In this document: positions 12,260 through 23,952 of the stretch, one piece after another | Layout: each line of letters opens with the position of its first letter | How positions within the stretch are numbered: the first letter of the stretch is position 1 | NCBI RefSeq assembly: GCF_032854445.1 | Contig: NC_088295.1 | Location: 23,981,385-24,045,384 of the forward strand | DNA length: 64,000 nt | Direction: 5' to 3' | Source of the DNA: Liolophura sinensis | Taxonomy: Eukaryota; Mollusca; Polyplacophora; Chitonida; Chitonidae | Made by a program: the position numbers and the translations under genes | Notes under the pieces: generated by a model | Databases searched by the model: none | Told to the model about the DNA's origin: nothing | The model's input: the letters and a program-made list of their open reading frames with translations, nothing else

Positions 12260-15200
12260 AAATTTTAACCTTCTAACTGGAGAATGTTGAACAATCAGTC
12301 TCTTTCATTATCAACTATTATTTCATTAATATTTCCTTTTAGTCCGTTAAAAGCCAAAAGCCCAGTTTTTATAACGACATATTATTCTAAAACATCGATC
12401 ACTGGCAGTATCTGCATGTTCAGTGTGGTTTCATGGACTTTGTATATGGCCTACACATTTAAAAGCCCTTGTAGCCAGTGCATCAAGGATTTCCTCGCTG
12501 TGTTGAAGTACACATTTGATTCATAAGTATACACATGGTCAAGGCGACTGACCGGCTTGTTGTCCAGTACATGTATGTATAGTTAATGACACACATGTGG
12601 CTTTGGGAATAGCACCCCATTTAAGACATGCTAATCAACATGTTCAAGTTGGTTTTCCGAAGTTCCAAATAATTACATATATGAATTATAGGCCTACATG
12701 TAGGTCTATGATGTATGCATGAACAAAGAAGGTTCTTTTTGCCTTTTAGGTGTGCCTGCTTAAAAATGAATGTCTTTAATAACATCATTTACTGGTATGA
12801 CCTGTTGTGTGGAGTGCCATAACATTGCTCTCAGATTTTATGATGCGATGATGATCACTTGAGACCTTGATTCCTTTGCCAAAACCAAGAGGAGTATAGA
12901 GTAACAAGAAAAGGCAGATGCCCAGAAGACAAATGACTGACACCCTGATCCCTAATAATGGGTGTTCTATCCATACTTACTATCATTAAAGGTGTCTTAT
13001 ATTAGACGTATAGATATATATATATAATCTAGGTTCATTTAACATCTTGAATGACAACGGAAGCTATCATTGTCTATACTTTTACATGTACATACGTGTA
13101 TATTACAATTCCAGTTGATTACAAAATTCTTGTTCTGCCTGGAACTCGTAATATACAATGTATGTCCAGCTGTCACTCACCATAAATTTACCTATTAAAT
13201 AGAAGCTGTGAAATAAGGTGTGAACACTGTATCAAATGTAATATACACTAATTACAGCACACTGATATTTTTAAAATAACAAGCGTAGTCTATAAAATAT
13301 GTGCACCCACCCTTAATGTGCAAATAAAAATATGTGGAAATATTTACCTGTAGGTTATCTTGGATAGTCCTATTGTAACAAGACAAACACAGGGTAAAAT
13401 TTGCCACTCATAGTTTACTGCCCCTGGTCTCAGTTGGTTACAGATAGCATGTTAAGACTAGGCAATTTGAGAATTAGGCCTACAAGTCAAAATTTCCCTT
13501 CCGAACAAGCTCCACGCCATGTAAAGAAACATCCTTAAAGAATGACAGCACACACACGGCTGCCATAAAATAACCTTTAGAAACAGGTAACTCCAGCCGA
13601 ATGCACCATAATTTAGGCCCTAACTACAGACTGGGCACCACACCTGTGACTTCTGCCTTACACATGTGCATTCTGCTCTTATTTTATAAACAGTGGGAAC
13701 TGTAACAACTGGCTGATACAAGTAAATAGTGGTGGGGCGTGGAGCCAGTAAGCTGGATCAATACTTCACCTCAATGTTATCACTGCCCTGCCTTAGCAGT
13801 GCACCAGTCACAGCAAATACCACATAACCCCACAATGGCTAACTGTCTGACTAGCCCTCATGATTTGGACAGTTCCTATTACAAACACCAGTCTATTGAT
13901 TGCTTTTAATTACATGTTTATTAGATAAACTAATCAATGAAAGGTAAATAATGTCAATGTTCCCCAACAACTGTGTGTGCCTGCCAACAATAGCATCACA
14001 GGTGATATGATTAGCCTTTCTAATCAATGGCAGATAAATAATATATCAGTGTCCTTCTGTCTGACTCTTGATTTGTACACACAACAATAACATACAAAGG
14101 CTGAGTCTAACACAGACAGCAGACTCCATGCACACTGGGCTCGCTGTGTAACTTCGATCGTTTATTGCACCTTGAGAAATCAATCATATATGTCGGCCAG
14201 TTCATATATTTCACCCGGCTGACTTAATGATAAATGGTGTAAATAAACGAAATGCAGCCAATCTCACCACTTCAGCCACAGATATGTTACAAAATATACT
14301 GGCCTGTCTGCCCATGCCAACCTCATGTTGCGGAAATTAAAAAATGACAGTGACCCTAATTAATTTGAGAAGGCTGTCAAAATTTCATTATTAATTTATC
14401 TTTCTCTTGTTGAAAATTTTATTGATTTCGGGATAAATAAATAAAGCTCATAACAAAAAATAAAAAATACAAAAACTACATTTACATGGGAAATACCTTT
14501 ATATACCTTTATATGGTTAATTTGGAAGAAATTAAATATATTAAATTTACCACTACATAACAGAGAACTTTTCATCACAAATGTTCTATCAGACTTATCT
14601 ATTGTAATAGATCTGTGCTGCTCATGATATCGTCAGTTTTCATAATAACTGTTTGTATTATTCTTTATGTAGGCTACTACTGCCTATAATCGATCAATTT
14701 CACACCTAACTAACTGAAGCCTATATAGATGAAGGCAGGAAAGAGAAGAATACAGTCTCCAAACACACTCACTGAACAGAAACAGCTGCAGTTAGATGAA
14801 CACAATACATAAGTGAAGCTGTTCACATAAACTTATGGGTTATAGCCCCACAACTTATTACTGTCACACATTTTAAGTCGCACTCACAGGTAGATGGGAG
14901 TGGCCAGTCTATCTACACATATGTGGCACATGACCTTCACACAGATCGGCCAGCAGTATGGTGGGAGGAATCCGGATTGAGCCCGTTTGAAACCCTCAAA
15001 CATCCGCAGGTTGCCGGCAAAAGGAAACCAGCACAATAATTACGTCGTGTGCCATCGATCGCGCTTTTCTTATTGTTGTTAATGTATAGTATTTTGTAGA
15101 AAATGCAGGAAACGTTTTCCTGCAGTTACCAGATGGAAATGTAGCTGTTGGAGTTTCTTATATTCATTCAAGCCCGGTGGTGCAGTTTGAATGCACGGTA

Positions 15201-16000
15201 GCCAGTTTGGAACGTATATCTGCAGTTCTAAAATATTGTTTCACAAATTTAAATATATTCGCTGATGAATTTATGTGCACAGTTAGCATTTGATATGATA
15301 CACGTCAATGATAATGCATTCATAGAATCACTTTGTCTGTAAATGCACCGAACATAACATAAATGCACCGAACATCTGTTTGTGTAATCCACAATAGTGC
15401 AATTCATCTATGCAAAAACAGTTAAGTTATCATGTAGTATTCGATTCGTAATGTAAATTATGGAAGATCGATAGTGCCATATTGCTATGACAGTATGTAA
15501 ATACTACAGTCACGTCCATGCTGGGACTGGTCATATTTATAGCCTGTATACAGGTCCTATATAGGATCACCTTCACGTCATTCTTATTGCTTATCTTTAT
15601 TTACTACAGAATCAACTCAACGCTGTAGCTGGTAATTTTCAAAGCCTATGTAGATACCACAGAAACACCATATGGCTGTCTCAAAAAGAAAAAGGAATAT
15701 ATATATATATACATGTATTATATACGTTGCGTTAAAGTGTACATTGTTATTTAATCTTTAAAGTTCTGAGCAAAGGCACCAAGCCGGTGGGTGATTAAAG
15801 CCGCTATTTTTGTTAAGGTATGTATACGCCGTTTATATGGTCCAAACTCTCGTCTTACTTTTATGCTGTACCAGATGAGTATAGATGTCATTTGGAAAGT
15901 GGATTAAGTAACAGTATTATCGTATTATTATATATTATTATATATTATTATGTATTCAGAAAGTGTAATCTCTATTAACGATAATACTGTTTTATGCTGT
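12260..16000. other. Intergenic, no gene recognised
   Basis: Apart from a small SINE piece near 14944-15034, this is AT-rich DNA without coding motifs, RNA genes or clear repeats. Short open frames near 12284 and 14396 have no family features. Confidence 0.45.
14944..15034 (-). mobile_element. SINE body fragment
   Basis: GGCCAGCAGTATGGTGGGAGGAA and CATCCGCAGGTTGCCGGCA match the SINE body in reverse orientation. Head and tail are both missing and the copy is strongly diverged. Confidence 0.6.
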
Positions 16001-16019
16001 ACGTCTTTATATTGTCGTC

Positions 16020-16290
16020 GGGGCCTCCGTGGCTCAGTCGGTTAGCGCGCTAGCGCAGCGTAATGACCCAGGATCCTCTCACCAATGCGGTCGCTGTGAG
16101 TTCAAGTCCAGATCATGCTGGCCTCCTCTCCGGCCGTAAGTGGGAAGGTCTGCCAGCTACCTGCGGATTGTCGTGGGTTTCCCCCGGGCTGTGCCCGGTT
16201 TCCACCCACCATAATGCTGGCCGCCGTGGTATAAGTGAAAGATTCTTGAGTACGGCGTAAAACACCAATCAAAAAAAAAAAAAAAAAAAA
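16020..16290 (+). mobile_element. Full-length tRNA-derived SINE
   Basis: This is the most complete copy in the window. The tRNA-like head carries an A box (TGGCTCAGTCGG, 16030-16041) and a B box (GAGTTCAAGTCC, 16098-16109), which would form an internal RNA polymerase III promoter. A conserved body follows, then a tail ending TAAAACACCAATC and a run of about 20 A. A 13-base target-site duplication TCTTTATATTGTC flanks it (16004-16016 and 16291-16303); three extra bases lie between the left repeat and the SINE start. The perfect duplication indicates a recent insertion. The family resembles molluscan tRNA SINEs; its exact name cannot be given without a database. Confidence 0.92.
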
Positions 16291-16442
16291 TCTTTATATT
16301 GTCTATATAATTATATTGTATTCCTGCATAAACCAGGATTTTGGCGGTGGACTAAGCATCCCCCAGGCCTAATCCGTTTGCATTGTTTTAATGTGATTGT
16401 ATTCTAAATGTGATGAAAACACGGTATTTTGAATAATTCTAG

Positions 16443-16511
16443 GCCAGTGATATCTAATAAATTGTAATTAACATCACTGCATATTTTTTTTTACCTAATT
16501 GCTTAAAGTAT
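16443..16511 (+). repeat. Dispersed repeat pair, copy 1
   Basis: This matches 58575-58637 closely: ATCTAAT, AATTAA.ATCACTGCA.ATTTTTTT and ACCTAATT..GCTTAA occur in the same order. The class of repeat is unknown. Confidence 0.55.
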
Positions 16512-17264
16512 GCTGACGAGGCCTTATTTCACCGGTTCCGTTTGACCATTTGCCAGCTATCACACCGTCGTCGTTGCTTTGGTTTTACTCTATGGTGTAC
16601 GCCTTCAATTATGTTCACAGGCAGCTGTGTACAGTTTGTAGACAACTGTTGGTAGGCATCCCCCTAATCAGTGGGAACTAAGAAAACAGTGGGATTAAGA
16701 TAGAATATCTTAATCCAGGGAAAACACCAATACCTTGTTTCACAAGAAGCCATACATTTTGTCAAATTAAAGATATTTGTATAATTTGAATTTGGTATTC
16801 ATCTTTAAGTGAGAGGAATAATAGAGAATTGAGAATCAAAATTTTACCCCTGAGGACATCTAGTATTCTACAGGGCATAGAAATCGTACATCAGAGCCCT
16901 CTTTGGAAACCACGGGCAGATTTCCGACCTGAAGTCAAGCCATTCAGAGTTGGATTAGAATAAGTATGAACGGCATGAATAATCAAGGATGAAGAATGTC
17001 CGATGGAATCCTCTGGGCCCCTTAGCCGTGTGAGAATATATGTTATATTCTATGTAGCAATAACTGGTTACAGTAGAAATATATTTATATATTTTAACAT
17101 CAATTTCGAAATAACAAGTTACTTTGGAAATCCGTAGAAATCCTTGTGAAAATATGAACATAGTACTGTCTTTCCCACGCCATGTGCGCCAGACACAATG
17201 CGTAGATCCGATTTAACTGCTACGCCTTATATATTATCACAAGAGTAAATGCATAAGTAATAAA

Positions 17265-17457
17265 AAAGTCCAGCTCAAGTCCAGCTCATGCCGGATTTCT
17301 CTCCGTAGGTGACGTAGGAAGGTCTGCTGGCAACATGCGAATGGCTTTGAGTTTCGCCCGGGCTCTGCGCGGTTTCCTCCCACCATAATGCTGATCAGCG
17401 TTGTGTACGTGAAATATTCTTCAATACGGCTTAAAACACCAATCAAATAAATAAAAC
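17265..17457 (+). mobile_element. SINE copy lacking most of the tRNA head
   Basis: It starts with a duplicated AGTCCAGCTCA near the B-box region, then runs through the body to AAAACACCAATCAAATAAATAAAA. Diverged. It forms an inverted pair with the copy at 17518-17626. Confidence 0.78.
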
Positions 17458-17517
17458 TTCTATTACTCACACATAGTGTATAAAACGAATAAAACTGAAT
17501 TTATTCCATATTATCAT

Positions 17518-17626
17518 ACTCAAGAATATTTCACTAATGGTGGGAGGAAACCGGGCAGAGCCTGGGAGAAACCCACGAAAATCGAACACCTTCTCACGTA
17601 CGACCGAAGAGGAAGTCAGCATGAGC
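17518..17626 (-). mobile_element. SINE fragment, opposite orientation, internally deleted
   Basis: ACTCAAGAATATTTCACT is followed directly by AATGGTGGGAGGAAACC. About 20 bases normally between these blocks are missing. It continues to the region equivalent to GTCAGCATGAGC. Confidence 0.72.
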
Positions 17627-17773
17627 GAATATAAACGGATATAAAACCGATGTCCTCCAAGCTAAATAATTGACGTCATCGAAAAACATCGAAACCCACA
17701 CCCACCCCCAATTCGGGCTCTTTTCCACACACATTGTTTGACAGTTATTGTTGATTTCACCACTTCAGATTAC

Positions 17774-17930
17774 TTTATTTCTGGACTGAACGCTGGGCCA
17801 CTAAGAAAACTGTAGTTTAAAGTCAATTTTAAGTCCCAAGAAGAAAGTTGTGACGCTTTTTTGTACTTTTATATCTAAACTGCATAATAAGAAGTAAAAA
17901 CCAACTATTTCATAGAAACCTTAGTACGCC
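17774..17930 (+). repeat. Dispersed repeat, copy 2
   Basis: This is the partner of 4378-4530, diverged but collinear. It has no coding potential. Confidence 0.55.
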
Positions 17931-18767
17931 GACAGCCAACATATATACCATACATACCCTACCTAACATACTGAAACGAAACAAGGAACTTCAGGCCAAT
18001 TTTCAGCAACCATTGGGAAACATATCGGCTAAATAACACGGACATCAAAATTGTACAGCTATAAATTTATAGCTCCCTCTAAGTGTGTCGGAAATAAGTA
18101 CGACAATAATGAGCTAAACACTAGCAATATCTAGGTTAACTTGAGCAAGAGGAAAAGCAGGATATGTTTTTATGATATTTACGATACCCAGATACCAAAA
18201 AAATAATAACTGACCAAAAATTGGGTTTTATGAGAAATTATATCTTTACTATTTATGATTTCCAGGTATTCCTGGTTTTGTTAAACATTAATCACCACTG
18301 TGAATTGTAATGCTAACATTAATGTTTCCCCTGTGCTGGAACATTGGCTGTAGCCATATCCATGCTCGGTTGGTAGGCGTACTGCATGTAAACCGTTTCG
18401 TCCACAGACCGGCTTACTATATACTTCAATAATATTGAGTTAACGGTTAAATTGATCATATTTCCAAGATTTCATTTTCTCTCAGAAATATCCACTTGTA
18501 ACTTAACTCCTGTTTGAGGGGGACTAAAATTTAGCTACAGTTTTACTGCTGCCGGCATGTGTACAGTGCGCGCGTCAAGCCTACAGTACACATACACAGT
18601 GGGAAAGACACAGGCTATCTTCATCGCAGAAGACATGTACCTTGTTAAGACATCGACCTCTGCGATTGGTCGATCCTTAGCCTCCCTAAAAAAATAAAAT
18701 ATGCGCCAAATACACCTGCATTAAAAAAAACTGCATAACACACTTATGATAAACACTTCCCGCGTGC

Positions 18768-18900
18768 ATGGGAAGGTCTTTCAGTTACCTGCGGATGGTC
18801 GCAGCTCTGCCCGGTTTCCTCCCACTATAATGCTGGCCGACGTTGTATAAGTGAAATATGTACAGCGTAAAACACCAATCAAATAAATAAATAAATAAAC
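18768..18900 (+). mobile_element. SINE 3' half
   Basis: It runs from GGGAAGGTCTTTCAG through CTGCCCGGTTTCCTCCCAC to CACCAATC and five or so TAAA units. The head is missing, and a short deletion removes part of the body near 18802. It lies at the left edge of the transposon cluster. Confidence 0.8.
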
Positions 18901-18954
18901 AAATCCCAGCATGGAGCAGTCTCAGCATGGAGGTACACTGATGGACCCTACTGC

Positions 18955-19070
18955 AGTATTTACATGTTTTCAATGTCAAAGGCGAAGAAGGTAAGCGTCC
19001 TGGAATATTTTCATCTACTCGAAACATTCCGATGGCAAAGGTTAACAAGGTACGAGTCAAAGGATCTCTC
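18955..19070 (-). repeat. Possible 3' long terminal repeat remnant of the gypsy-like element
   Basis: About 110 bases match 28720-28830 on the far side of the gypsy-like element in the same orientation. Shared words include TTTACATGTTTTCAATGTC, TCATCTACTCGAAAC and AAAGGTTAACAAGGTACG. Direct repeats flanking a retroelement fit LTRs, but LTR termini (TG..CA), a primer site and a polypurine tract could not be placed. The element order would put the 3' LTR here. Confidence 0.5.
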
Positions 19071-19440
19071 GTACAATGAATGAGATCGCTTACATATATT
19101 ACCAGCAACCGTTCGATAACATTAAGAATATTACACACAGAAACATAACATTGCGCAATATTAATTCTCAAAAAATTATATTCGAGTTGAACATGTAAAT
19201 TTAAATATTTTTAGCAAAACAAAGAACAAACAGACAATACTTTTTAATTTAATTTTTTTAATTTAAGTCTTTATTTGTTTACTGAGGATATCCCACAACC
19301 CATGGGTCACTAGGGGGTCTCCTCAAACTTATATACATCATACATTTATATAATCAAAACTTGATAGTGAAGAATAACATATTTACAATACACATAGGCG
19401 TCCAATACTGCACACACTCATATACTTTATTAAGTACCGA

Positions 19441-20693
19441 TTATATAACAGATTTAAGAATGGGTTTCAGTCTTAGCACTTTGTACCTTGTTTGAACTAC
19501 CTGGTGAATACGATGGTTAAATCTTCGAGTATCTTGAATGAATTTGTGCACAGAACAGAATATGGTTTTATTGTCTTCAAGAGATAGGTCATTTGATCCA
19601 AAAAGTAAAATATTTGAGATATGTTTTGAGCAATGCGGAAGGAAAATAGATAAGTGAGCATTTGGAGAAATCGTTTTAGTAAACCTGTCGAACACGTGCT
19701 TCCTTTGAGCGGCATATGCGGGACATTCAATACGAAAATGATGAGAATTTTCACATTTGTAATTACATTTATGACAAGACTGGTCATCTGAAAGGCCATT
19801 GGTAAATAAGTCTGCGTGAAGAGCGCTCAGTCCCATCCGCATCCTACAATGCAGTATCGAGGAAAATGTTACAAAAGAATCGTACAGTACGGAAATAGTA
19901 ATGCTGTCAACAAAACTAGGTTTGAGATAGGATTTAAGCTTTTCTAGAGAGTCGTGACGAAAGTGGAGAGGTAATGAATTGCAATCTTTAATTGTTTGGG
20001 GAGTAAATGACGACATGTACAACTGGATACTACCTTTGGGAAGACGGATGTTGTGCTTATTTCGTAGATTGTATGTTCTGGCGACAGCTTCATTTCCGCA
20101 TGGTAGTAATTTTTTCAAATAAGGAGGCGATAGCCCATTTATAATTTTATGGAAGAGAAGAATTCTGTGGGATCTACGTCTCACATAAAGCGGTTCCCAT
20201 CTTAGTTCATTTAATAATTTACTATACGATGTCCGACGTAGGCCCCCAGAACAGAGAAGAGCAGCTCTTCGCTGAATTGTTTCAACTTTTTGAGACAACA
20301 CTATACCGCAATTGTCAAACAGGATGTCACCATATTCGATGGTAGATCTTATTTGACTGAAGTATAGAGTTTTCAAACATTTTCGGGTAAGGCATTTCTT
20401 ACATCGGTTGAGAATACTCAGTTTTTTGTTACATTTATTAACTAAGTTTCATCTATTAACTATGTGTTCGTCCCATTTCCCATTGTGTTGTAAAAAGATC
20501 CCAAGGTGTTTGTGGGACTGAACGCTCTTCACTTCCGTGCCATTAAGATACAGTTTGGGATAGGGAGGATTTCCCTTTAATGATACAAGTAAATAAACTG
20601 TCTTAAGAGCATTGAATGTGACACACCATTGATTTGCCCACGATGCTAACTTGTTAAGGTCATGGTTCAGTCTAGTTTCTGACTGGTAGTTCT
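19441..20693 (-). pseudogene. LINE reverse transcriptase thumb and C-terminal domain
   Basis: Continuation of the LINE open frame after the frameshift. It contains HKHLGIFLQ and KWDEHI (thumb region), one TGA stop at 20449-20451, then an open run to 19441. The C-terminal part has a Cys-x2-Cys...His...Cys arrangement (CHKCNYKCENSHHFRIEC) seen at the end of many LINE ORF2 proteins. The degree of decay is mild, which suggests a fairly recent insertion. Confidence 0.82.
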
Positions 20694-21298
20694 TTAATTT
20701 CTTCTAACAAGGATGTGTCGTCAGCAAATATATTTATGTCACATTCAGTATTAGTATTTATATCATTTATGAAGATAAGAAAAAACAAAGGACCAAGTAC
20801 AGAGCCCTGGGGAACTCCTGAGTACGTAGGATTCGAGCTAGATTCTTTACCGTTGAGGCAAACAGAGATTGATCGATCAGATAAGTAATCATTTATCCAC
20901 GCCAGTAACATTCCTCCAATACCCATCTGCCTCAACTTAAATAGTAAGCCTGTGTGCCAAATCTTGTCAAAGGCTTTACTCACATCCAAGAATACCAAAC
21001 ACATATCATTACCGTTGTCTAAACCTTTATAAATATTATGGACGATTTTAGTTATTTGACAGATAGTTGAATCACCACTTTTGAATCCTGCATTGTGAGG
21101 AATAAGAATATTGTTTATCGTAAGATATTGATATAAATGTTTATGGACGACTTTTTCAAATACTTTGGATATCGATGGTTGAAGACATACTGGTCTGTAG
21201 TTAGAAATACAATGTCGATCACCTTTTTTAAATACTGGGCAAACGCGGCACCTTTTCCACGACAATACTTTGCTTGTACAGTTATTTACAACATACAT
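20672..21298 (-). pseudogene. LINE reverse transcriptase, N-terminal to catalytic part
   Basis: This open stretch encodes the fingers and palm of a non-LTR reverse transcriptase: FKKGDRHCISNYRPV at the start, FLDVSKAFDKIWH (catalytic motif A), GVPQGSVLGPLFF (motif B) and FADDT (motif C, the xADD catalytic pair). It ends early because a one-base shift near 20690 moves the reading frame. It begins almost at the first reverse transcriptase motif, so the upstream endonuclease is missing and the copy cannot move on its own. Its role would be target-primed reverse transcription of its own RNA. Confidence 0.88.
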
Positions 21299-21303
21299 TA
21301 GTG

Positions 21304-21600
21304 CATTTCACTATGCCACAACCTTCCCTACTTGACATTGTCGAGAACGACAATGAACAACAAACAGGCACACACAACAATCACACAGATAGGCTAAGAT
21401 AAATATACATCAACACATTTCACTATGCCATATTCTTCCGTGCTTAGCACTGTCGTCCTCGGCAATGAACAACAAACAGGCACACACAACAATCACACAG
21501 ATAGGCTAAGATAAATATACATCAACGCATTTCACTATGCCATAATCTTCCCTGCTTAACATCGTCGTCATCGGCAATGAACAACAAACGAGTACACAGA
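21304..21600. repeat. 112-base tandem repeat, about 2.6 copies
   Basis: Copies start at CATTTCACTATGCC at 21304, 21416 and 21528, exactly 112 bases apart. The third is partial and fades after GGCAATGAACAACAAAC. The array sits between the truncated LINE and the 3' end of the gypsy-like coding region, so it most likely belongs to the 3' untranslated part of that element. No terminal inverted repeats were seen. Confidence 0.85.
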
Positions 21601-21669
21601 ACATGCATCCAGGATAGGTTAAATTATCTTATAAATTTCCAAACTGAAGTGCTGCTAACTACATATAAA

Positions 21670-22127
21670 CTACATGTCCCTGTCCAAGGAATTTCCGATT
21701 TCTTGAAGGCGAGCATCCTTTTGTTGGAAGGCACTGCGCATGAGACGTTCTCCAAGAGATGCTGTTAAGTTAATCGTGAAATCTTGGAGTGTAACTACAC
21801 CGATTGTGTCAACAGAACGAGGTTCCTTGTAGGAGTTCGAGTGTTTGCCAGCAGTTGATCTAGATGATCTCCTGACTGGTGGTACTTCTGGTTGAGTAGG
21901 ATCATCCACTCTCTCAGCCTCACATTCACTATGGTCCTCTGATATTTCGCCATTTCTTTCCACGTCATCAAAAAATGTCTGGAGCTTCCACAATCCAAGT
22001 CCATGGATGAAGTTCCTTTTTCCTCATTTTCCACAACTGGGACAAAACACGGTTTCAACTCAGCACGATTAATATATCGTGACTGTCCATGGTATGATTC
22101 GAGTGACAAATAACACAACTCGGTCAC
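21670..22127 (-). pseudogene. Gypsy pol C-terminal tail
   Basis: Two overlapping frames carry RYINRAELKPC and, after a frameshift, PPVRRSSRSTAGKHSN. Both are typical of the region after the integrase core in gypsy-type polyproteins. The tail is separated from the integrase by about 1 kb of unrelated sequence. Confidence 0.7.
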
Positions 22128-22129
22128 AG

Positions 22130-22970
22130 AAAGTTCTTTAACAGTGCATTATCTTCATTAGATAAATACAGCGTTCTGAAAAATATACAGAAACAGACGC
22201 ATTAAGAATTTGCACAGGCAATCACAACCAATGTATACAAATTTACATCACATTAAATGAATTAAACATCATGGACCAATAAACCATTACTTTTAAATAA
22301 ATATCACAGTAAGTAGATAGTTGCTAAATGTCATCTTCCCTGTAAAATACAACTACATGCACTTTGATTGAACACGTACAGTTTTTCTGATATAAACATA
22401 ACATAATAAAAGTATGAACAAACTTGTCACTCTAGGAATCGCACACAAAAATACTATATCATATAGTAATCGGTGAATTTCAGTGCATCATGTAAAATTG
22501 TCTGAGCAGTTTAAGCTTAAGAACATAGTAATGTGCTTACCTCTTCTTTAGAGTTAGCATCCAAACTTTACAATCAAGTAGTGCACAGAATGCTAATTAA
22601 TTCACACATACAGTGCATATTTCAACCTTTTCAGACGCTAATAATGGAGCATAAACTAAAGATGACCAATAGCTGAAGAGTGGATCTTTGTGCTTTAAAC
22701 CTTGAGAATTGTACAGAATCTGTGTGGCTTGTTATCTCTCCCACACTGCTGAACACACTAAAGACATGCTCCGGATACCTACACGGCGCAAGGCAGGGAG
22801 CATTCGATGTACTTTAAGGTGACTAGGTGATATTATAGACAGTTATATATGCATATACCGGGAGCATTTAGTTACAAATTTTAACAATACATGGGCTGGT
22901 TTAGACTGCATTGTACAGGGAGTGTTATAGTGACATTAAATGCTATCTCAGGCTTACACGTACAACATAG
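22130..22970. other. Non-coding insertion between integrase and pol tail
   Basis: The integrase frame stops making sense near 23090 and the pol tail resumes near 22110. The sequence between has no coding motifs except the SINE tail fragment at its right end. It may be a composite insertion of unknown type. Confidence 0.5.
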
Positions 22971-23027
22971 TTTATTGATGTCTTTGATTGGTGTCTTACT
23001 CCAGAACATTTCACTTATACGAAGGTG
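22971..23027 (-). mobile_element. SINE 3' tail fragment inside the gypsy-like element
   Basis: TTTGATTGGTGTCTTACTCCAGAAC followed by ATTTCACTTATACGAAGG matches the reverse complement of the SINE 3' end. Only about 55 bases remain. Confidence 0.65.
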
Positions 23028-23101
23028 CGTACAGCATAGTAAAATAAACCATACACAACAGTCCAGACATGTCAGCAGGTTCCACGAGGTCTCAGGTCGT
23101 T

Positions 23102-23894
23102 TTACAACCTTGTAGACATCAGGTCCCCAGATATCATGAATCTTGAGTCGCTCTTTGTAGTTACTATTCCGTACCAAGACACGTTGCGCAATGAACGACG
23201 GAGCGGTCCTGGTTTTGCGGTCGAATATCTTCTTCCGTAATCTAGCTTCATGGTGAAGTTTCTTCCCTGCTTTATCATAAGCTTCACCAAGTGAAAGAGT
23301 GATGATTTGACAGCCATTCATCAAACAACAATTCGTCTTCGGAGCTGTCCTCGACACAATCCAACTTGACATCAACTGGCATCTTTGGATCTTTCCCAAA
23401 CATTAAGCAGAATGGAAAATATCCGACCAAGCTGTGTGAAGTAGCATTATATGCATACAACACTTCGGGTAGGAATTCCGGCCAATGTCTCCTCTTGACG
23501 GGGAGTAAAGTTCTGAGTAGGTCATGTAATGACCTGTTAAATCTTTCGCATTCTCCATTACATTGTGGTCGGTATATTTGCATACTTCCTCGATCAGCTG
23601 GATCGCAAAATTCCTTCCTTAATCAGAATGAATTCTGAGTGGAACCGCATGAACCACTCTCGTACAAGAGCTTTAGGTGTTGTAGTATCTAGCTGGTTTC
23701 TGGTAAGTACTGCCCGTGTATATTTCGTGAAAACGTCAGTCATGACAAGAGCGTTTCCCTTGCCATCAGCAGGTTCCAGAACAGTAAAATCGGTGGCGAC
23801 TATCCCCAAAGGCCATTTTGCAAGAACACTTCCCATTGGAGACTTCAAACTAGGATGTGGATCCTTCGTCATGACGCATCGTTCACACTATTGA
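23102..23894 (-). pseudogene. Gypsy-like integrase core, frameshifted
   Basis: The stretch ending near 23594 contains VATDFTVLEPADGKGNALV and TDVFTKYTRAV, the start of an RNase-H-fold DDE integrase core. The next frame contains YRPQCNGECERFNRSLHDLL and AYNATSHSLVGYFPF, the region with the third catalytic residue. Later frames lead to GPDVYKVV. At least three frame changes separate these blocks, so no active enzyme is encoded. In an intact element it would join element cDNA to the host genome. Confidence 0.85.
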
Positions 23895-23952
23895 CACCAG
23901 GTTTGAATGTCCTGATACATTCCTGTCCAGTACCATCGCCAAACTGGCAGTG

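Larger units (their letters stand above)
19240..21298 (-). mobile_element. 5'-truncated non-LTR retrotransposon (LINE), decayed
   Basis: The 3' end is the A-rich tail near 19240-19290 (T/A-rich on the plus strand). The reverse transcriptase frame runs 21298-20672, with a frameshift near 20690. The following frame carries a TGA stop at 20449-20451 and then stays open to 19441. The endonuclease half that should precede the polymerase is absent, so this is a typical 5'-truncated copy. The C-terminal region has a Cys/His cluster (CHKCNYKC..H..ECPAY) as in Jockey/CR1/L2-like LINEs. The clade is not certain. The element lies in the 3' part of the gypsy-like element and so inserted after it. Confidence 0.85.

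Noticed and set aside
16063-16260. Open frame of about 65 residues that recurs in several places (16063-16260, 24915-25112, 28157-28354)
   Set aside because: It is the translation of the SINE itself; the shared protein-like string reflects copies of one repeat, not a gene family.
23366-23894. Plus-strand open frames overlapping the integrase
   Set aside because: They are antisense shadows of the integrase remnant, whose minus-strand frames carry clear motifs.
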